DNA of 32,636 nt, taken from the NCBI GenBank assembly GCA_017303395.1, contig JAFLBN010000028.1:1-32636 (forward strand), written 5' to 3'. A program made the position numbers and the translations under genes. Source of the DNA: Chitinophagales bacterium (GTDB lineage: Bacteria; Bacteroidota; Bacteroidia; Chitinophagales; Chitinophagaceae). Of this stretch, positions 9,468-18,462 are shown one piece after another (position 1 is the stretch's first letter; the number at the start of each line of letters is the position of its first letter). The notes beneath the pieces were generated by a model that ran no database searches, was not told the origin of the DNA, and saw nothing but the letters and a program-made list of their open reading frames with translations.

Positions 9468-12050
9468 CTAAAATGCAAGTTTATAACTGAGGTAAGGAAT
9501 AAATTGCAGGAAGCTCATGCCTCTTAACTTAAAGTCTCCGTTTGATGCATCGCCGGTTTCGTTTACCAGTTCTACATACATGATATTTCGCCTTGCATAA
9601 GCATTGAACACCCCCAGCGACCATGTGCGTTCATAGTGCTTACCCTTTCTTTTAGTGAAATTCATACCAATATCCAACCTGTGTATGGCAGGCAGTCTAT
9701 AGTTATTCCATTCAACATAATTGTAGGTGTAGTTAGCACTGTTAACAGCATTGGTAGATGTAATGTGCAGGTTGTTGTCCAGATCAGGATATATCTGGTC
9801 GGGTAGTGTAATGGCTTCGCCTGTCATATAAGACCATGAAGCCGCAACATCAAACCTTTCAGACGGATGGTATTCAAGTGTAGTTTTCAGGTTGTGCCTT
9901 CTGTCGAAACGATACGGGAATGGCTTGCCTTCATTCAGTTGTGCAAATTTCCTCCACGTCCATAAGAGTGTATATGCTGCCGCCCATGTAAAGCTGCCAA
10001 GTTTCTTTTTGAAGGATGCTTCCGCACCATAGCTCCAACCTGTACCCTGAATAATTTTTTCATCCCACTTCAATGAATTATCAAAGAGGTTTTTACCCAT
10101 GTTATAGGTCGTGGTATTTGTGATGTCTTTGTAATAACCTTCTATATTGTAAGTGAGCCCGATTTTTGAAGGCCTGCCCATGTATCCTACGGTATATAGT
10201 GTTGCCTCTTCAGGTTCTATGCGCGATGAACTGGGTATCCAGAAATCTGTTGGCAAGCCAAATGTTGTATTGCTGATGAGATGCAGAAACTGTGCCATCT
10301 CTGTGTAAGACGCATATACGGTATGTGCTTTAGCAAGTTTGTAAGAAGTATAAAAACGTGGCTGCACACTCGAATAATTAAAACGTTCGCTGAACCAGTT
10401 GGCGAAGTGAATACCCGGGCGTATCATCCAGCGTTTGTTGATGCGCACTTCATCTTCTATGAAAACAGAGTATTCATTAGACTGAAACTTATCTGCAGGC
10501 ACTAATGATGTAGGCAGTAATTGCTGAGAATTGATAGTAAGCATTTCTGCAGGTATAAATGACGCAGTGCTGAAGTGTGCACCAAACTCTATACGTTGCG
10601 TAGCGGTAGCATACCAATTGGCATGCAGCCTTAATGCCCAATCGGTAATAGACGAATTGCCCTGATAAGTGCCTGTTGTAGTCTTACCATCTTTGTCTAT
10701 CTGCTCTTTCTTATCAATCAGTGAATATTTAAACTGACTGAACGTGACTATTGTGTTTACAAACAATTTGGGGTTGACAATGGTGTTCCACTTTGCACTG
10801 GCAACAGTATTTCCCCAACGGGCTTTAGAACCAGAGCCTTCAAAATCGAGCATGATGCCGTCCCTGCCATTGTATACACTCAGGTACAGCCTGTTGTTCT
10901 TATTCAGTATATAATTGGCCTTGCCGTTGATATCGTAAAAATTGAAGCCTGCATCTTTTGTAAATGGCTTCCACAACAAATCGAACCAGGTACGCCTGCC
11001 CGATACCATAATGGATGCTTTATCTTTTACAAGCGGTCCTTCCAGATTGATGCTTCCTTTTACTAACCCCATGGTAAACTGTCCGCCCCAGCGTTGCATG
11101 TCTCCGTCTTTGGTATTTACATCGATTACAGAAGACAACCTGCCACCGTAACGGGATGGGAAAGCTCCTTTGTGAAAATCTACCGACTTTATGGCCTCTG
11201 CATTGTAGATAGATGTGAACCCGAAAAAGTGGTCGGTATAATATAATGGCACACCATCTAACAGATTGAGGTTTTGCCCGGGATCTCCGCCCCTTACCAT
11301 TACGGCATTTGTACCATCTGTCCCGGATTGCACACCCGATATATGCTGCAATGCACGCATCACATCATTTTCGCCCAACACTGTAGGACGGCTTTTAATA
11401 TCTGCATAGGTAAGATGCAGATGCTCTGCAGATGTTTCTTTTTCCGAAACTACTTTTACTTCTTTCAACTGCGAAAGCGAAGACAGCATAATATCTTTCC
11501 TGCCACCAACCAGACCATCGCTACTGAAGGAATCTGTACCATAACCAATATACGAGCACATTACTTTGTATTTGCCCGCAGGAATTGTAAGGCTGTAGAA
11601 ACCATAGCTGTTGGTAGTAGTACCTAAACCCAACTCCGGCACATACACTACGGCGCCAATCAGCACTTCTCTATTCTGCAATTCCTTTACATAACCGTTA
11701 ACTGTAATTTTTCCTGAAGCAGCAGGCCTACCTTCTGCACCCGAAATAAGCAGTATTTTATCACCACTTTGCTGCCATGTTACCTGCTGGCCTGCAAGAA
11801 TAATATTTAATGCCTCTGCAATGGTTACTTCCGTTTCGGGCAATTGTACCACGCGCCTCACATCTACATAACCATTACTATACGAAACAGGGATATGAGT
11901 TTGTTGCTCAATATCCCTGATATATTTTTTTACGGAACCTTTAGCAAAAGACGGCTTGTATCTTGTCTGCAAAGCACTACCCTGCGCACCCGCATCAAAA
12001 GATGCCAGCACTACTGATAATGTCAATAGCAGCGTATAGATGTAGCGCAT
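9468..12050 (-). CDS. STN-domain TonB-dependent receptor/transducer
   Basis: 860 aa. Order: signal peptide (cut after about residue 22, DAGAQ); STN (secretin/TonB N-terminal) domain about 32-105 (SFAKGSVKKYIRDIEQQTHI, TIAEALNIILAGQQVTW); carboxypeptidase-regulatory-like domain about 117-195; plug about 205-325 (GVQSGTDGTNAVMVRGGDPG, LLDGVPLYY, GAFPSRYGGRLSSVIDV); and a beta-barrel ending in Phe (LSYKLAF). The STN domain is the periplasmic element that contacts a FecR-type anti-sigma factor, as in FecA-like transducers. The gene starts 3 bp after the fecR-like gene. It should both import a ligand and signal its presence to the sigma factor. The ligand cannot be read from sequence. Confidence 0.93.
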   Translation of the reverse strand: MRYIYTLLLTLSVVLASFDAGAQGSALQTRYKPSFAKGSVKKYIRDIEQQTHIPVSYSNGYVDVRRVVQLPETEVTIAEALNIILAGQQVTWQQSGDKILLISGAEGRPAASGKITVNGYVKELQNREVLIGAVVYVPELGLGTTTNSYGFYSLTIPAGKYKVMCSYIGYGTDSFSSDGLVGGRKDIMLSSLSQLKEVKVVSEKETSAEHLHLTYADIKSRPTVLGENDVMRALQHISGVQSGTDGTNAVMVRGGDPGQNLNLLDGVPLYYTDHFFGFTSIYNAEAIKSVDFHKGAFPSRYGGRLSSVIDVNTKDGDMQRWGGQFTMGLVKGSINLEGPLVKDKASIMVSGRRTWFDLLWKPFTKDAGFNFYDINGKANYILNKNNRLYLSVYNGRDGIMLDFEGSGSKARWGNTVASAKWNTIVNPKLFVNTIVTFSQFKYSLIDKKEQIDKDGKTTTGTYQGNSSITDWALRLHANWYATATQRIEFGAHFSTASFIPAEMLTINSQQLLPTSLVPADKFQSNEYSVFIEDEVRINKRWMIRPGIHFANWFSERFNYSSVQPRFYTSYKLAKAHTVYASYTEMAQFLHLISNTTFGLPTDFWIPSSSRIEPEEATLYTVGYMGRPSKIGLTYNIEGYYKDITNTTTYNMGKNLFDNSLKWDEKIIQGTGWSYGAEASFKKKLGSFTWAAAYTLLWTWRKFAQLNEGKPFPYRFDRRHNLKTTLEYHPSERFDVAASWSYMTGEAITLPDQIYPDLDNNLHITSTNAVNSANYTYNYVEWNNYRLPAIHRLDIGMNFTKRKGKHYERTWSLGVFNAYARRNIMYVELVNETGDASNGDFKLRGMSFLQFIPYLSYKLAF

Positions 12051-12053
12051 AGA

Positions 12054-13034
12054 TTACTTTGCCAATATAACGTAGTTGTTATCAGTTTGTTGCCATTTGC
12101 ATTGGGCAACAAGGCAAAGTTCGTTAAGAATTTCTTCAATAGATTGATTATTGAAGCTGATATTTATTAATTGTTGGCGTATATCCGGTGTCATAGTGGC
12201 ATCAAGTGTTATCTGCGCAGCGTATAACTGCGATAACTCGTTGGTAATATATTCAAGACTCTTGTTCTCGTATATCAGTTTACCCGTTTTCCAGAACAGG
12301 TAGTTAGTACCTTCTATGGTAGTTTCTGTAAGCTGCTGCTGTTTGTAGATACCATGCTCGCCTGGCGTCAGTATCACGTAATTACCTGCTTTTTGCTTGG
12401 CAGTCATCTGCACCTTGCCTGTTCCTACTGTAACGGTGGCATCATTTTCATTGCAGGTAACATCGAAAGACGTTCCCAGTACCCTTACATCTACAGACTG
12501 TGCATCTATAATAAATGGCTTTGTTACATCTCTGTGTACTTCAAAAAATGCTTCCCCTTCAAGGCTTACGTTACGTGTATTACCTGCAAAAGTTTTAGGA
12601 TAGGTAAGCTTACTACCCTTACGCAGTGTTATGTGCGAATTATCGGGCAGTACCACATCAACATTACCCGCTTCGGCTATCATAGTAACCATACCGCTGT
12701 CTGCACCAGGGCGCATAATGATGAGCCCCACCAGCAAAATAGCCGCAATACCCGATGCATACTTCACCCATAAAGGCATTACCCTGCCCTTTTTCACCTC
12801 TGCCGGGGCAACAGCTATTCGAGAAGCTACTTTGTCCCATGCAGCTGTTTTATTGAAAGAACTGCCATTCAGCAATTCTTCAGAACGCTGCCAAGCCTTA
12901 GCCACCTGCTCGTATGCGGTTTTATTACCCGCATCGGCAGCCAGCCACTCGTCCAGCAGGCGCACATCCTCATCAGAGGCTTCTCCTGCCAGCTTTTTGG
13001 CTATGATTATGTCTATCTGCTCGTTCATCTGCAT
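12054..13034 (-). CDS. FecR-family anti-sigma factor
   Basis: 326 aa. A cytoplasmic N-terminal helical region (about 1-85) should bind the sigma factor. One membrane helix spans about 88-107 (LWVKYASGIAAILLVGLIIM). A periplasmic FecR domain (about 120-235) has DNSHITLRKGSKLTYP, RNVSLEGEAFFEVHRD and VLGTSFDVT. The C-terminal domain (about 250-326) has LEYITNELSQLYA and SIEEILNELCLVAQCKW and is of the DUF4974/STN-like type that docks to the receptor. The gene lies 40 bp after the sigma gene and 3 bp before the STN receptor, the standard order of a surface-signalling cascade. The start could also be Met3 (13028). Confidence 0.93.
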   Translation of the reverse strand: MQMNEQIDIIIAKKLAGEASDEDVRLLDEWLAADAGNKTAYEQVAKAWQRSEELLNGSSFNKTAAWDKVASRIAVAPAEVKKGRVMPLWVKYASGIAAILLVGLIIMRPGADSGMVTMIAEAGNVDVVLPDNSHITLRKGSKLTYPKTFAGNTRNVSLEGEAFFEVHRDVTKPFIIDAQSVDVRVLGTSFDVTCNENDATVTVGTGKVQMTAKQKAGNYVILTPGEHGIYKQQQLTETTIEGTNYLFWKTGKLIYENKSLEYITNELSQLYAAQITLDATMTPDIRQQLINISFNNQSIEEILNELCLVAQCKWQQTDNNYVILAK

Positions 13035-13074
13035 GGTTACTCAACTATTATAACGCATGATTAATAAATAACCC

Positions 13075-13635
13075 CTACGCCTGAAATATATTTTTTAATA
13101 ACAATATCAAAGTTAATCCTGCCATTGCACCGCTCTGCACAAAATCCCGTAGGGTTTTAATGGCCTTACCCATCTGATTTTCAACGGTTTTCACTGAAAT
13201 ATCCAGCGATTCTGCGGTTTGCTTATAGCTCATCCCGTGCATTTTCACCATCAGGAATACTTCCTTGCACTTGGGCGGCAGTTGGTTCAGTGCTTCTGCT
13301 ATCTTTTTAGATTGTTCGTCCGCATCTTCGCGCATCTGCCTGCCTGTTATAAATGGTTCGGGGTCTGTTTCGGGTGTAGTATCTGTAAACCTGACACCTG
13401 AACTTGCCTGTTTCCGCAGTGCGGTGATACAGTTATTTCTGGTGGCTGTTATCAGGTAAAATTTGGCTTCTTTGCTTTCTATCAGGTCTTTTCGCTGCTC
13501 CCAAAACTTTACTAAGGTATCCTGTACCACATCTTCGGCAAGATGGCTGTCTTCGAGAAAAGACATGGCATACCTACAGAGGTTGTCATACTCTCTGTCA
13601 AACAAATCTTTAAATGCTCTTTCTTCGGCAGTCAT
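13075..13635 (-). CDS. ECF RNA polymerase sigma-70 factor
   Basis: 186 aa. Region 2 is at about 8-75 (LFDREYDNLCRYAMSFLED, AEDVVQDTLVKFWEQR). Region 4 is at about 110-165 (LNQLPPKCKEVFLMVKMHGM, SYKQTAESLDISVKTVENQM), a helix-turn-helix that reads the -35 element. It belongs to the Bacteroidota FecI-like group paired with FecR. As the first gene of the operon it probably drives its own operon when the receptor senses ligand. The last 18 residues (AMAGLTLILLLKNIFQA) are strongly hydrophobic after the region 4 helix, an odd tail for a soluble factor that may anchor it near the membrane or FecR. Confidence 0.95.
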   Translation of the reverse strand: MTAEERAFKDLFDREYDNLCRYAMSFLEDSHLAEDVVQDTLVKFWEQRKDLIESKEAKFYLITATRNNCITALRKQASSGVRFTDTTPETDPEPFITGRQMREDADEQSKKIAEALNQLPPKCKEVFLMVKMHGMSYKQTAESLDISVKTVENQMGKAIKTLRDFVQSGAMAGLTLILLLKNIFQA

Positions 13636-13665
13636 TTTGGGGTGGCAATCCTATTACAAAGAAAC

Positions 13666-13695
13666 TAAAACTATACTATAAATCCCTAATGGCAA
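13666..13695 (-). promoter_or_regulatory. Candidate promoter of the sigma/FecR/receptor operon
   Basis: On the minus strand a TTG (-33, 13693-13695) is followed after 19 bp by TAGTTTTA (13666-13673, 7 of 8 to TAnnTTTG), 30 bp before the sigma ATG. This is the housekeeping-type Bacteroidota pattern. An ECF-specific site, if present, is not recognisable. Confidence 0.35.
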
Positions 13696-13706
13696 CCAGG
13701 GGGATA

Positions 13707-14300
13707 TTATGCGTTATTATTTCTGCTTTTATCTGTTATTCGTTTTCTGATGCGGCTGAGCGATTCTGGCTTTACACCTATATAACTGGCAATCTGGTAT
13801 AAAGGCGCTCTTTGCATCAGGCCGGGATTGGTAGCCATCAGCCTTTCGTATCGTTGTGAGGGGCTATCGGTAATGTAGGTGGCCTGTAGCTTTTGCTGGT
13901 CTCGTACTATCTGTTCCAGTATCATACGTGCCATGGTTTCAAACTTGCGGTTCTTTTCGTACATATCCTGTTCACGAGCGGCATTGCCGATAACCAATAC
14001 AGTATCTTCAAGACATTGAAAAAACCTGTCGGACTGCACCTGTACCATCAAACCACCGGGTGGTATAATCCAATCATCTTCCGTAAAAAAATTGCTCGTA
14101 CGTTCTTCTCCGTCAACTATATAATATTCGCGCACACATCCCTTCAATACAAAATAACATGCTGTTGGTATCTCCCCTTCTTTCAGTAAATGTTCTCCTT
14201 TAAGGTAGGTGTGGGTTACAATACTCTGCCTGATAGCATCTGCCTCTTGTGGTGTAAGTGGCATTATTCTTGAAAAATAGTCTATCAGTTTTTCTTCCAT
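13707..14300 (-). CDS. Crp/Fnr-family transcriptional regulator
   Basis: 197 aa. The N-terminal cyclic-nucleotide-binding-like beta-roll spans about 10-120 (TYLKGEHLLKEGEIPTACYF, VLKGCVREYYIVDGEERTSN, then FFTEDDWI). After a dimerisation helix a winged HTH of Crp type spans about 145-190 (RYERLMATNPGLMQRAPLYQ, then IASYIGVKPESLSRIRKRI, the recognition helix). No Cys cluster suggests an Fe-S sensor, and the canonical cAMP-binding Arg-Ser-Ala motif is not obvious, so the ligand is unknown. The gene lies directly upstream of the sigma gene on the same strand (71 bp gap), so it may act on the neighbouring operon or be independent. Confidence 0.9.
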   Translation of the reverse strand: MEEKLIDYFSRIMPLTPQEADAIRQSIVTHTYLKGEHLLKEGEIPTACYFVLKGCVREYYIVDGEERTSNFFTEDDWIIPPGGLMVQVQSDRFFQCLEDTVLVIGNAAREQDMYEKNRKFETMARMILEQIVRDQQKLQATYITDSPSQRYERLMATNPGLMQRAPLYQIASYIGVKPESLSRIRKRITDKSRNNNA

Positions 14301-14348
14301 ATTAACAAAGGGATGTTATAAAGATACAACCCGATTGCCAAAGGGTGA

Positions 14349-14376
14349 GTAGCAAAGCCGGGAACGGCTCTGCTAC
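14349..14376. terminator. Hairpin between the T9SS cargo gene and the Crp-like gene
   Basis: An inverted repeat, gtagca-a-agcc with ggct-c-tgctac around a 6-nt loop, gives a 10-bp stem with one mismatch. It lies 37 bp after the stop of the 14413 gene. No strong T-run follows on the minus strand, so it is either a weak terminator or an operator-like palindrome upstream of the Crp-like gene. Confidence 0.4.
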
Positions 14377-14412
14377 CTTGCGTCAAAACCACCCTTTTCT
14401 TCTATTTACTAA

Positions 14413-15396
14413 CTATTGTTTTATCAGCTTGTAAGATGCAGCTGCGTCGCCGTCTATAAGTGTCAGCACATACATCCCCGCAGGCGCTATGCTTACATCT
14501 ATTGTATTAGTACCCGCTGTTACTGTGCCTTTGGCTAATACACTGCCTGAAAGTGACAACAACTGATAAGCCATTTCTTTAGTGCCTTTGTTGGCTACAT
14601 TTACTTTATCTGTACAAACAGTAGGGAACACTTTAATATTTTCTGCTTCTTTAAATGCCGCTATGCCTGTAGACTTCAATGCAAAGCGATATACCGTACC
14701 ACTGGCAGGAAAGCTTGTAAGGTAAGGGAATATAGTACTGCTCATTGTTGCGCTATCGATTGTTGGTGCCGTAGGGCTACCTTTCAAAAGATATAATTTA
14801 TCAAAGCTCTGGTCTTCCACGTTCAAATTGCTGGTATAACCCACCAATGGCCCACCCAATGTAAAGTAGTCTGTCAATTGTGTAATCTTAGCGCTACCGT
14901 ACCTCATTTCCACCACATCCGTACCTTCATAAAGCCATACCTGCAGATTTACTGAGTCGTTAAGCGTGCTGTGTGTATTCAATTCATCCATAAAACCTGC
15001 GTTAAACAATTCAAGTTTAAAGATGCGGCTACCTGCAGTACCAGAAATAGTATAGCGGATTGGCGATTTAGATTTACCACCAACAATTCCTCTGTCAACT
15101 ATTGATGTTCCTAAAAAATTGAAAGCGGCAACTGTACCTGTAGTATCTGTGCTGATGCCTGACATCTCCAACAAATTCAGTTTATTGATAGTTTTTGTAC
15201 CCATCTTAAAGTTGAAACCCAGTGGTACAACGTAAGATGTACTGTCTGTCCAGGCAGTCGTATCATTTATTGTTGTAGCACCGGCAAGCGGTGTATATGC
15301 CTGATTTTGCACAGTAACCTTATATGGCATCTGGGCTTTTGCACACGTAGCTGCAAGGATAGCAGCAGTTGTCAATACTGTTATAAACTGTTTCAT
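14413..15396 (-). CDS. Secreted protein with T9SS type A sorting domain
   Basis: 327 aa. The signal peptide is cut near residue 21 (AATCAKAQ). The middle (about 25-245) is a beta-rich module of unknown family, with segments such as YVVPLGFNFKMG, GSRIFKLELFNAGFM and VNLQVWLYEGTDVVEMRYGS that recall domains seen in other secreted Bacteroidota proteins. The last ~75 residues (KVFPTVCTDKVNVANKG, YQLLSLSGSVLAKGTV, APAGMYVLTLIDGDAAASYK) match the T9SS type A C-terminal sorting domain pattern, so the protein should be exported across the outer membrane and anchored or released. It stands alone, divergent from the AsmA-like gene. The function of the cargo domain is not known. Confidence 0.88.
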   Translation of the reverse strand: MKQFITVLTTAAILAATCAKAQMPYKVTVQNQAYTPLAGATTINDTTAWTDSTSYVVPLGFNFKMGTKTINKLNLLEMSGISTDTTGTVAAFNFLGTSIVDRGIVGGKSKSPIRYTISGTAGSRIFKLELFNAGFMDELNTHSTLNDSVNLQVWLYEGTDVVEMRYGSAKITQLTDYFTLGGPLVGYTSNLNVEDQSFDKLYLLKGSPTAPTIDSATMSSTIFPYLTSFPASGTVYRFALKSTGIAAFKEAENIKVFPTVCTDKVNVANKGTKEMAYQLLSLSGSVLAKGTVTAGTNTIDVSIAPAGMYVLTLIDGDAAASYKLIKQ

Positions 15397-15512
15397 AATG
15401 TATCTCTTTGTGTTTTACAGTATCAAAACACAGAACCGGTTTCTTACCCCTATGCATAACAAAAAAGTTTTTCCTACAACAGAAATTAACATAGTGTACA
15501 ATGAATAATACA

Positions 15513-15540
15513 TTGCAGCGTTTATGTTTTGCTATATTTA
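15513..15540 (+). promoter_or_regulatory. Candidate promoter of the AsmA-like gene
   Basis: TTG (15513-15515), a 17-bp spacer and TATATTTA (15533-15540, 7 of 8 to the -7 consensus), 21 bp before the ATG. Confidence 0.3.
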
Positions 15541-15561
15541 TAAACAATTACATACTCCCTC

Positions 15562-17994
15562 ATGCCCCGTTGGTTACGCATATCATTAAAAATATCGGCA
15601 ATACTGCTAGGACTATTTGCAATAGCATGGATAGTAATAGCAGTATATGTGAGCCGCAATAAAGACACCATCCTGAAAAAAGTAGCCGAAAAACTGAATA
15701 ATAAAGTAAAAGGCGAATTACGCATCGGGAAGATGGACATCGTATTGTTCAGCAACTTTCCAAGCCTGTCTGTATCACTACAAAATGTATCGTTGCAGGA
15801 TAGCCTGTGGCAAGAACACAAACACGACCTGCTGAAAGCAGAAAGCATCTATGCAGACATCAGCCTGACATCGCTGATAAGTGGCAAGCCACACCTACAC
15901 CAACTGCGTATACAACATGGAGAACTCTATCTATATACAGACAGCAATGGCTACAGCAATACATGGGCGCTGCAACCCAAAGAGGTGAAAAAGAAAAAGA
16001 AAGGCAATGCAGATGCAGAAAAGATATTATTGTCTGATATAAAATTCATTATCGAAAACAAAACGAAGTTTAAATACTTCAACATAGAAATAAAACATGC
16101 TTCGGCACACATCAAGAATAATGATGCAGAGCTGAAAGCCACCATACAAACAGAAGCATTGGTAAAACAATTTTGCTTCAACACCACGCGTGGCAGCTTT
16201 CTGCAAAACAAAACTATTGAGGGTACGCTGATTGCGGAATACAATAAAACAACCAAAATACTGACACTGCCCGTACAAGGCATACATATTGGTGATAATC
16301 CTGTAAAGCTGAATGGCAAATTCAACTTTGCAGAGCAGCCTGCAGCATTCAATCTTACCTTCTCTACAAATAGGATAAAGTTGAAAGACGCAACTGCATT
16401 GTTGACAAAACCTATCTCTTCAAAAATTGCCCTGGTAGATCTTGAAAAACCTTTGAGTGTAAAAACTACACTGATAGGCAAAATGAAATTCAGGGATACT
16501 CCGTGGGTGCGTACATACTGGACGGTTACTAAAAACACATTGCATACGCCTGTAGGCATTGTAAACGAAGCCAACTTCACGGGTATGTATACCAACCAAG
16601 TAGTGCGCGGGGGAACTTATGGCGACCCGAACTCTGCCATATATCTTTACAAAGTGAAAGGCAAACTCTTTGATATACCTTTCACTTTCGATACCGCTGC
16701 AGTAACCAACCTGAAACGCCCTGTACTGAGCGGACGCATACGTAGCAATATAGACCTGCAAAAGATAAACCAGATAACAGAGGGTAATACATTCGACTTT
16801 AAGTCTGGCACAGCAAATGTGAACCTGATATACAAAGGCGGACTGAGCGAAAACGACACTACCATACCATACATATATGGATATGTAAGACTGAACAATG
16901 CTGAGATAAACTATACACCGCGCAATATCTCCTTTACCAATTGCAATGGTATACTCAACTTTAATGGCAGCGACCTGAGTGTGCCTACTATGCAACTAAC
17001 CCGCAACAAAACAACCGTACAAATGCGTGGTGGCGTAAAGGACTTCCTGAACCTGTTCTATACATCGCCCGACAAAGCCGTTATAGACTGGCATATAACA
17101 AGCAATCAGATAAATATAAACGACTATCTGGCATTTGTAAGCAAAGCAAAGTACAGCCCTGCTACCAGCGGTAAGAAACACAAAACAACCAGCCGCTATA
17201 TAGCCCGCCTGAATCGCTTTCTGGAGCTAAGCACTGCACATCTGGATGTAAACCTGTCGAGGCTATACTTCAGAAAATTCAACGCTACGAATGTAAAAGC
17301 TGACATATTACTTCGCAAAAACGATATCAGCATCAACAGCATAAAACTGAACCATGCAGAGGGCACATTGCAAATGAAAGCAGAGCTTTTGCCATCTGCC
17401 AATGCAACACCATTCAACATGAATGTAGATGTTGCCCATGTGAATGTGCAACAACTATTTGCAGCTTTTGAAAATTTCGGACAAGAGGCTATAGAAGAGA
17501 AGAACATTCGCGGCACACTGAGTGCTACCATCAATATGGCTGGTAGTTTGCAAAGCGGTGGCGGGCTGGCCCCGTACTCGCTCAATGGCAACTGTGACTT
17601 CCACCTTGTAAACGGGGCATTGGTAAATTTTGAACCATTGGAAAAAGTAGGTAAGATTGTTTTCCGCAGAAGAAACCTTTCAAATATCACATTCAAAAAA
17701 ATAGCCAACAATCTGCAGGTGCAGGGCAGCAAAGTTTACATCAAGCCGATGGCTATAGAATCGAGTGTGCTGAATATCTTTTTGCAAGGTGTGTACAGCC
17801 TTACCAAAGGCACTAACATAGAGATGGAAATACCAGTCCGCAATCCACAAAAAGATGAGCTGATAGAAGACAAAGAACTGAAAGACAAACGCAGCCGCAG
17901 GGGCATAATCCTGTACCTGAAAGCCGAGGATGGAGAAGATGGCAAAGTACACATCAAATGGAATAAGGATGGCAAGAAGATAATAGCTGAATAA
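15562..17994 (+). CDS. AsmA-like inner-membrane-anchored envelope protein
   Basis: 810 aa. One N-terminal membrane helix (about 8-30, ISAILLGLFAIAWIVIAVYV) is followed by a long periplasmic beta-rich region. The N-terminal part has the AsmA pattern: residues 31-75 with NKDTILKKVAEKLNNKVKGE and SNFPSLSVSLQNVSLQDS. The C-terminal part (about 600-770) has repeated beta segments of the AsmA C-terminal type (LNGNCDFHLVNGALVNFEPL, EKVGKIVFRR, IKPMAIESSVLNIFLQGVYS). AsmA/TamB-like proteins form lipid-transfer bridges between the membranes; this one may do likewise. It is the first gene of a two-gene plus-strand unit with the small membrane protein at 18019. Confidence 0.85.
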   Translation: MPRWLRISLKISAILLGLFAIAWIVIAVYVSRNKDTILKKVAEKLNNKVKGELRIGKMDIVLFSNFPSLSVSLQNVSLQDSLWQEHKHDLLKAESIYADISLTSLISGKPHLHQLRIQHGELYLYTDSNGYSNTWALQPKEVKKKKKGNADAEKILLSDIKFIIENKTKFKYFNIEIKHASAHIKNNDAELKATIQTEALVKQFCFNTTRGSFLQNKTIEGTLIAEYNKTTKILTLPVQGIHIGDNPVKLNGKFNFAEQPAAFNLTFSTNRIKLKDATALLTKPISSKIALVDLEKPLSVKTTLIGKMKFRDTPWVRTYWTVTKNTLHTPVGIVNEANFTGMYTNQVVRGGTYGDPNSAIYLYKVKGKLFDIPFTFDTAAVTNLKRPVLSGRIRSNIDLQKINQITEGNTFDFKSGTANVNLIYKGGLSENDTTIPYIYGYVRLNNAEINYTPRNISFTNCNGILNFNGSDLSVPTMQLTRNKTTVQMRGGVKDFLNLFYTSPDKAVIDWHITSNQININDYLAFVSKAKYSPATSGKKHKTTSRYIARLNRFLELSTAHLDVNLSRLYFRKFNATNVKADILLRKNDISINSIKLNHAEGTLQMKAELLPSANATPFNMNVDVAHVNVQQLFAAFENFGQEAIEEKNIRGTLSATINMAGSLQSGGGLAPYSLNGNCDFHLVNGALVNFEPLEKVGKIVFRRRNLSNITFKKIANNLQVQGSKVYIKPMAIESSVLNIFLQGVYSLTKGTNIEMEIPVRNPQKDELIEDKELKDKRSRRGIILYLKAEDGEDGKVHIKWNKDGKKIIAE

Positions 17995-18018
17995 TCTTTA
18001 ATCCTTTAGATTTGTTGC

Positions 18019-18462
18019 ATGAAAAGGCGTATTCCTGTTTTCCTTTTATTAGCAGTTATATCAGTAGTATGTGGCTACCTGTTTCATAAAATATCGTGGG
18101 TAGGCAGGCTGGGCATCAATCTGGCTTACAAAGAATATACAATATTCAAAAGCTGGTGGCAAAGCTCGTTGGCGGTGTTTGGTGTGTATCTGGTGCTATT
18201 CATGATACACTATTTCATTTCTAAAGACAAAGGAAAAACAAGGGTAACAGTTATCAATATAGTAAGTATGCTGATAGCCCTTGCAGGACTTTATTATACG
18301 TACAACGATTTCAGAACAGATTTTTCGCACCGCATTGCAGGCGAGCGTTTCCATCTTGGTTTTTATCTTTTCTGGGCAGGATGGATAGTTATCAATCTGC
18401 ACTTCATCATGTACAAGCCAGCCATCAAAGCTTCAGATAAAAAGGCTGCAACAACTGTGTAA
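18019..18462 (+). CDS. Conserved small integral membrane protein
   Basis: 147 aa with four predicted membrane helices: about 5-22, 48-68 (SLAVFGVYLVLFMIHYFIS), 77-95 (VTVINIVSMLIALAGLYYTY) and 113-133 (LGFYLFWAGWIVINLHFIMY). Conserved-looking polar motifs lie between helices: YKEYTIFKSWW, YNDFRTDFSHR and GERFHLGFY. I do not recognise a defined family; homologues in this group are usually called hypothetical. It starts 24 bp after the AsmA-like stop, so is probably cotranscribed. Its last 38 bp overlap, tail to tail, the end of the trmN6-like gene. Confidence 0.75.
   Translation: MKRRIPVFLLLAVISVVCGYLFHKISWVGRLGINLAYKEYTIFKSWWQSSLAVFGVYLVLFMIHYFISKDKGKTRVTVINIVSMLIALAGLYYTYNDFRTDFSHRIAGERFHLGFYLFWAGWIVINLHFIMYKPAIKASDKKAATTV

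Noticed and set aside
15951-16995. Minus-strand frames of about 190-214 codons inside the AsmA-like gene
   Set aside because: They are shadows of a clear long gene with a membrane helix and AsmA pattern; they have no signals of their own.
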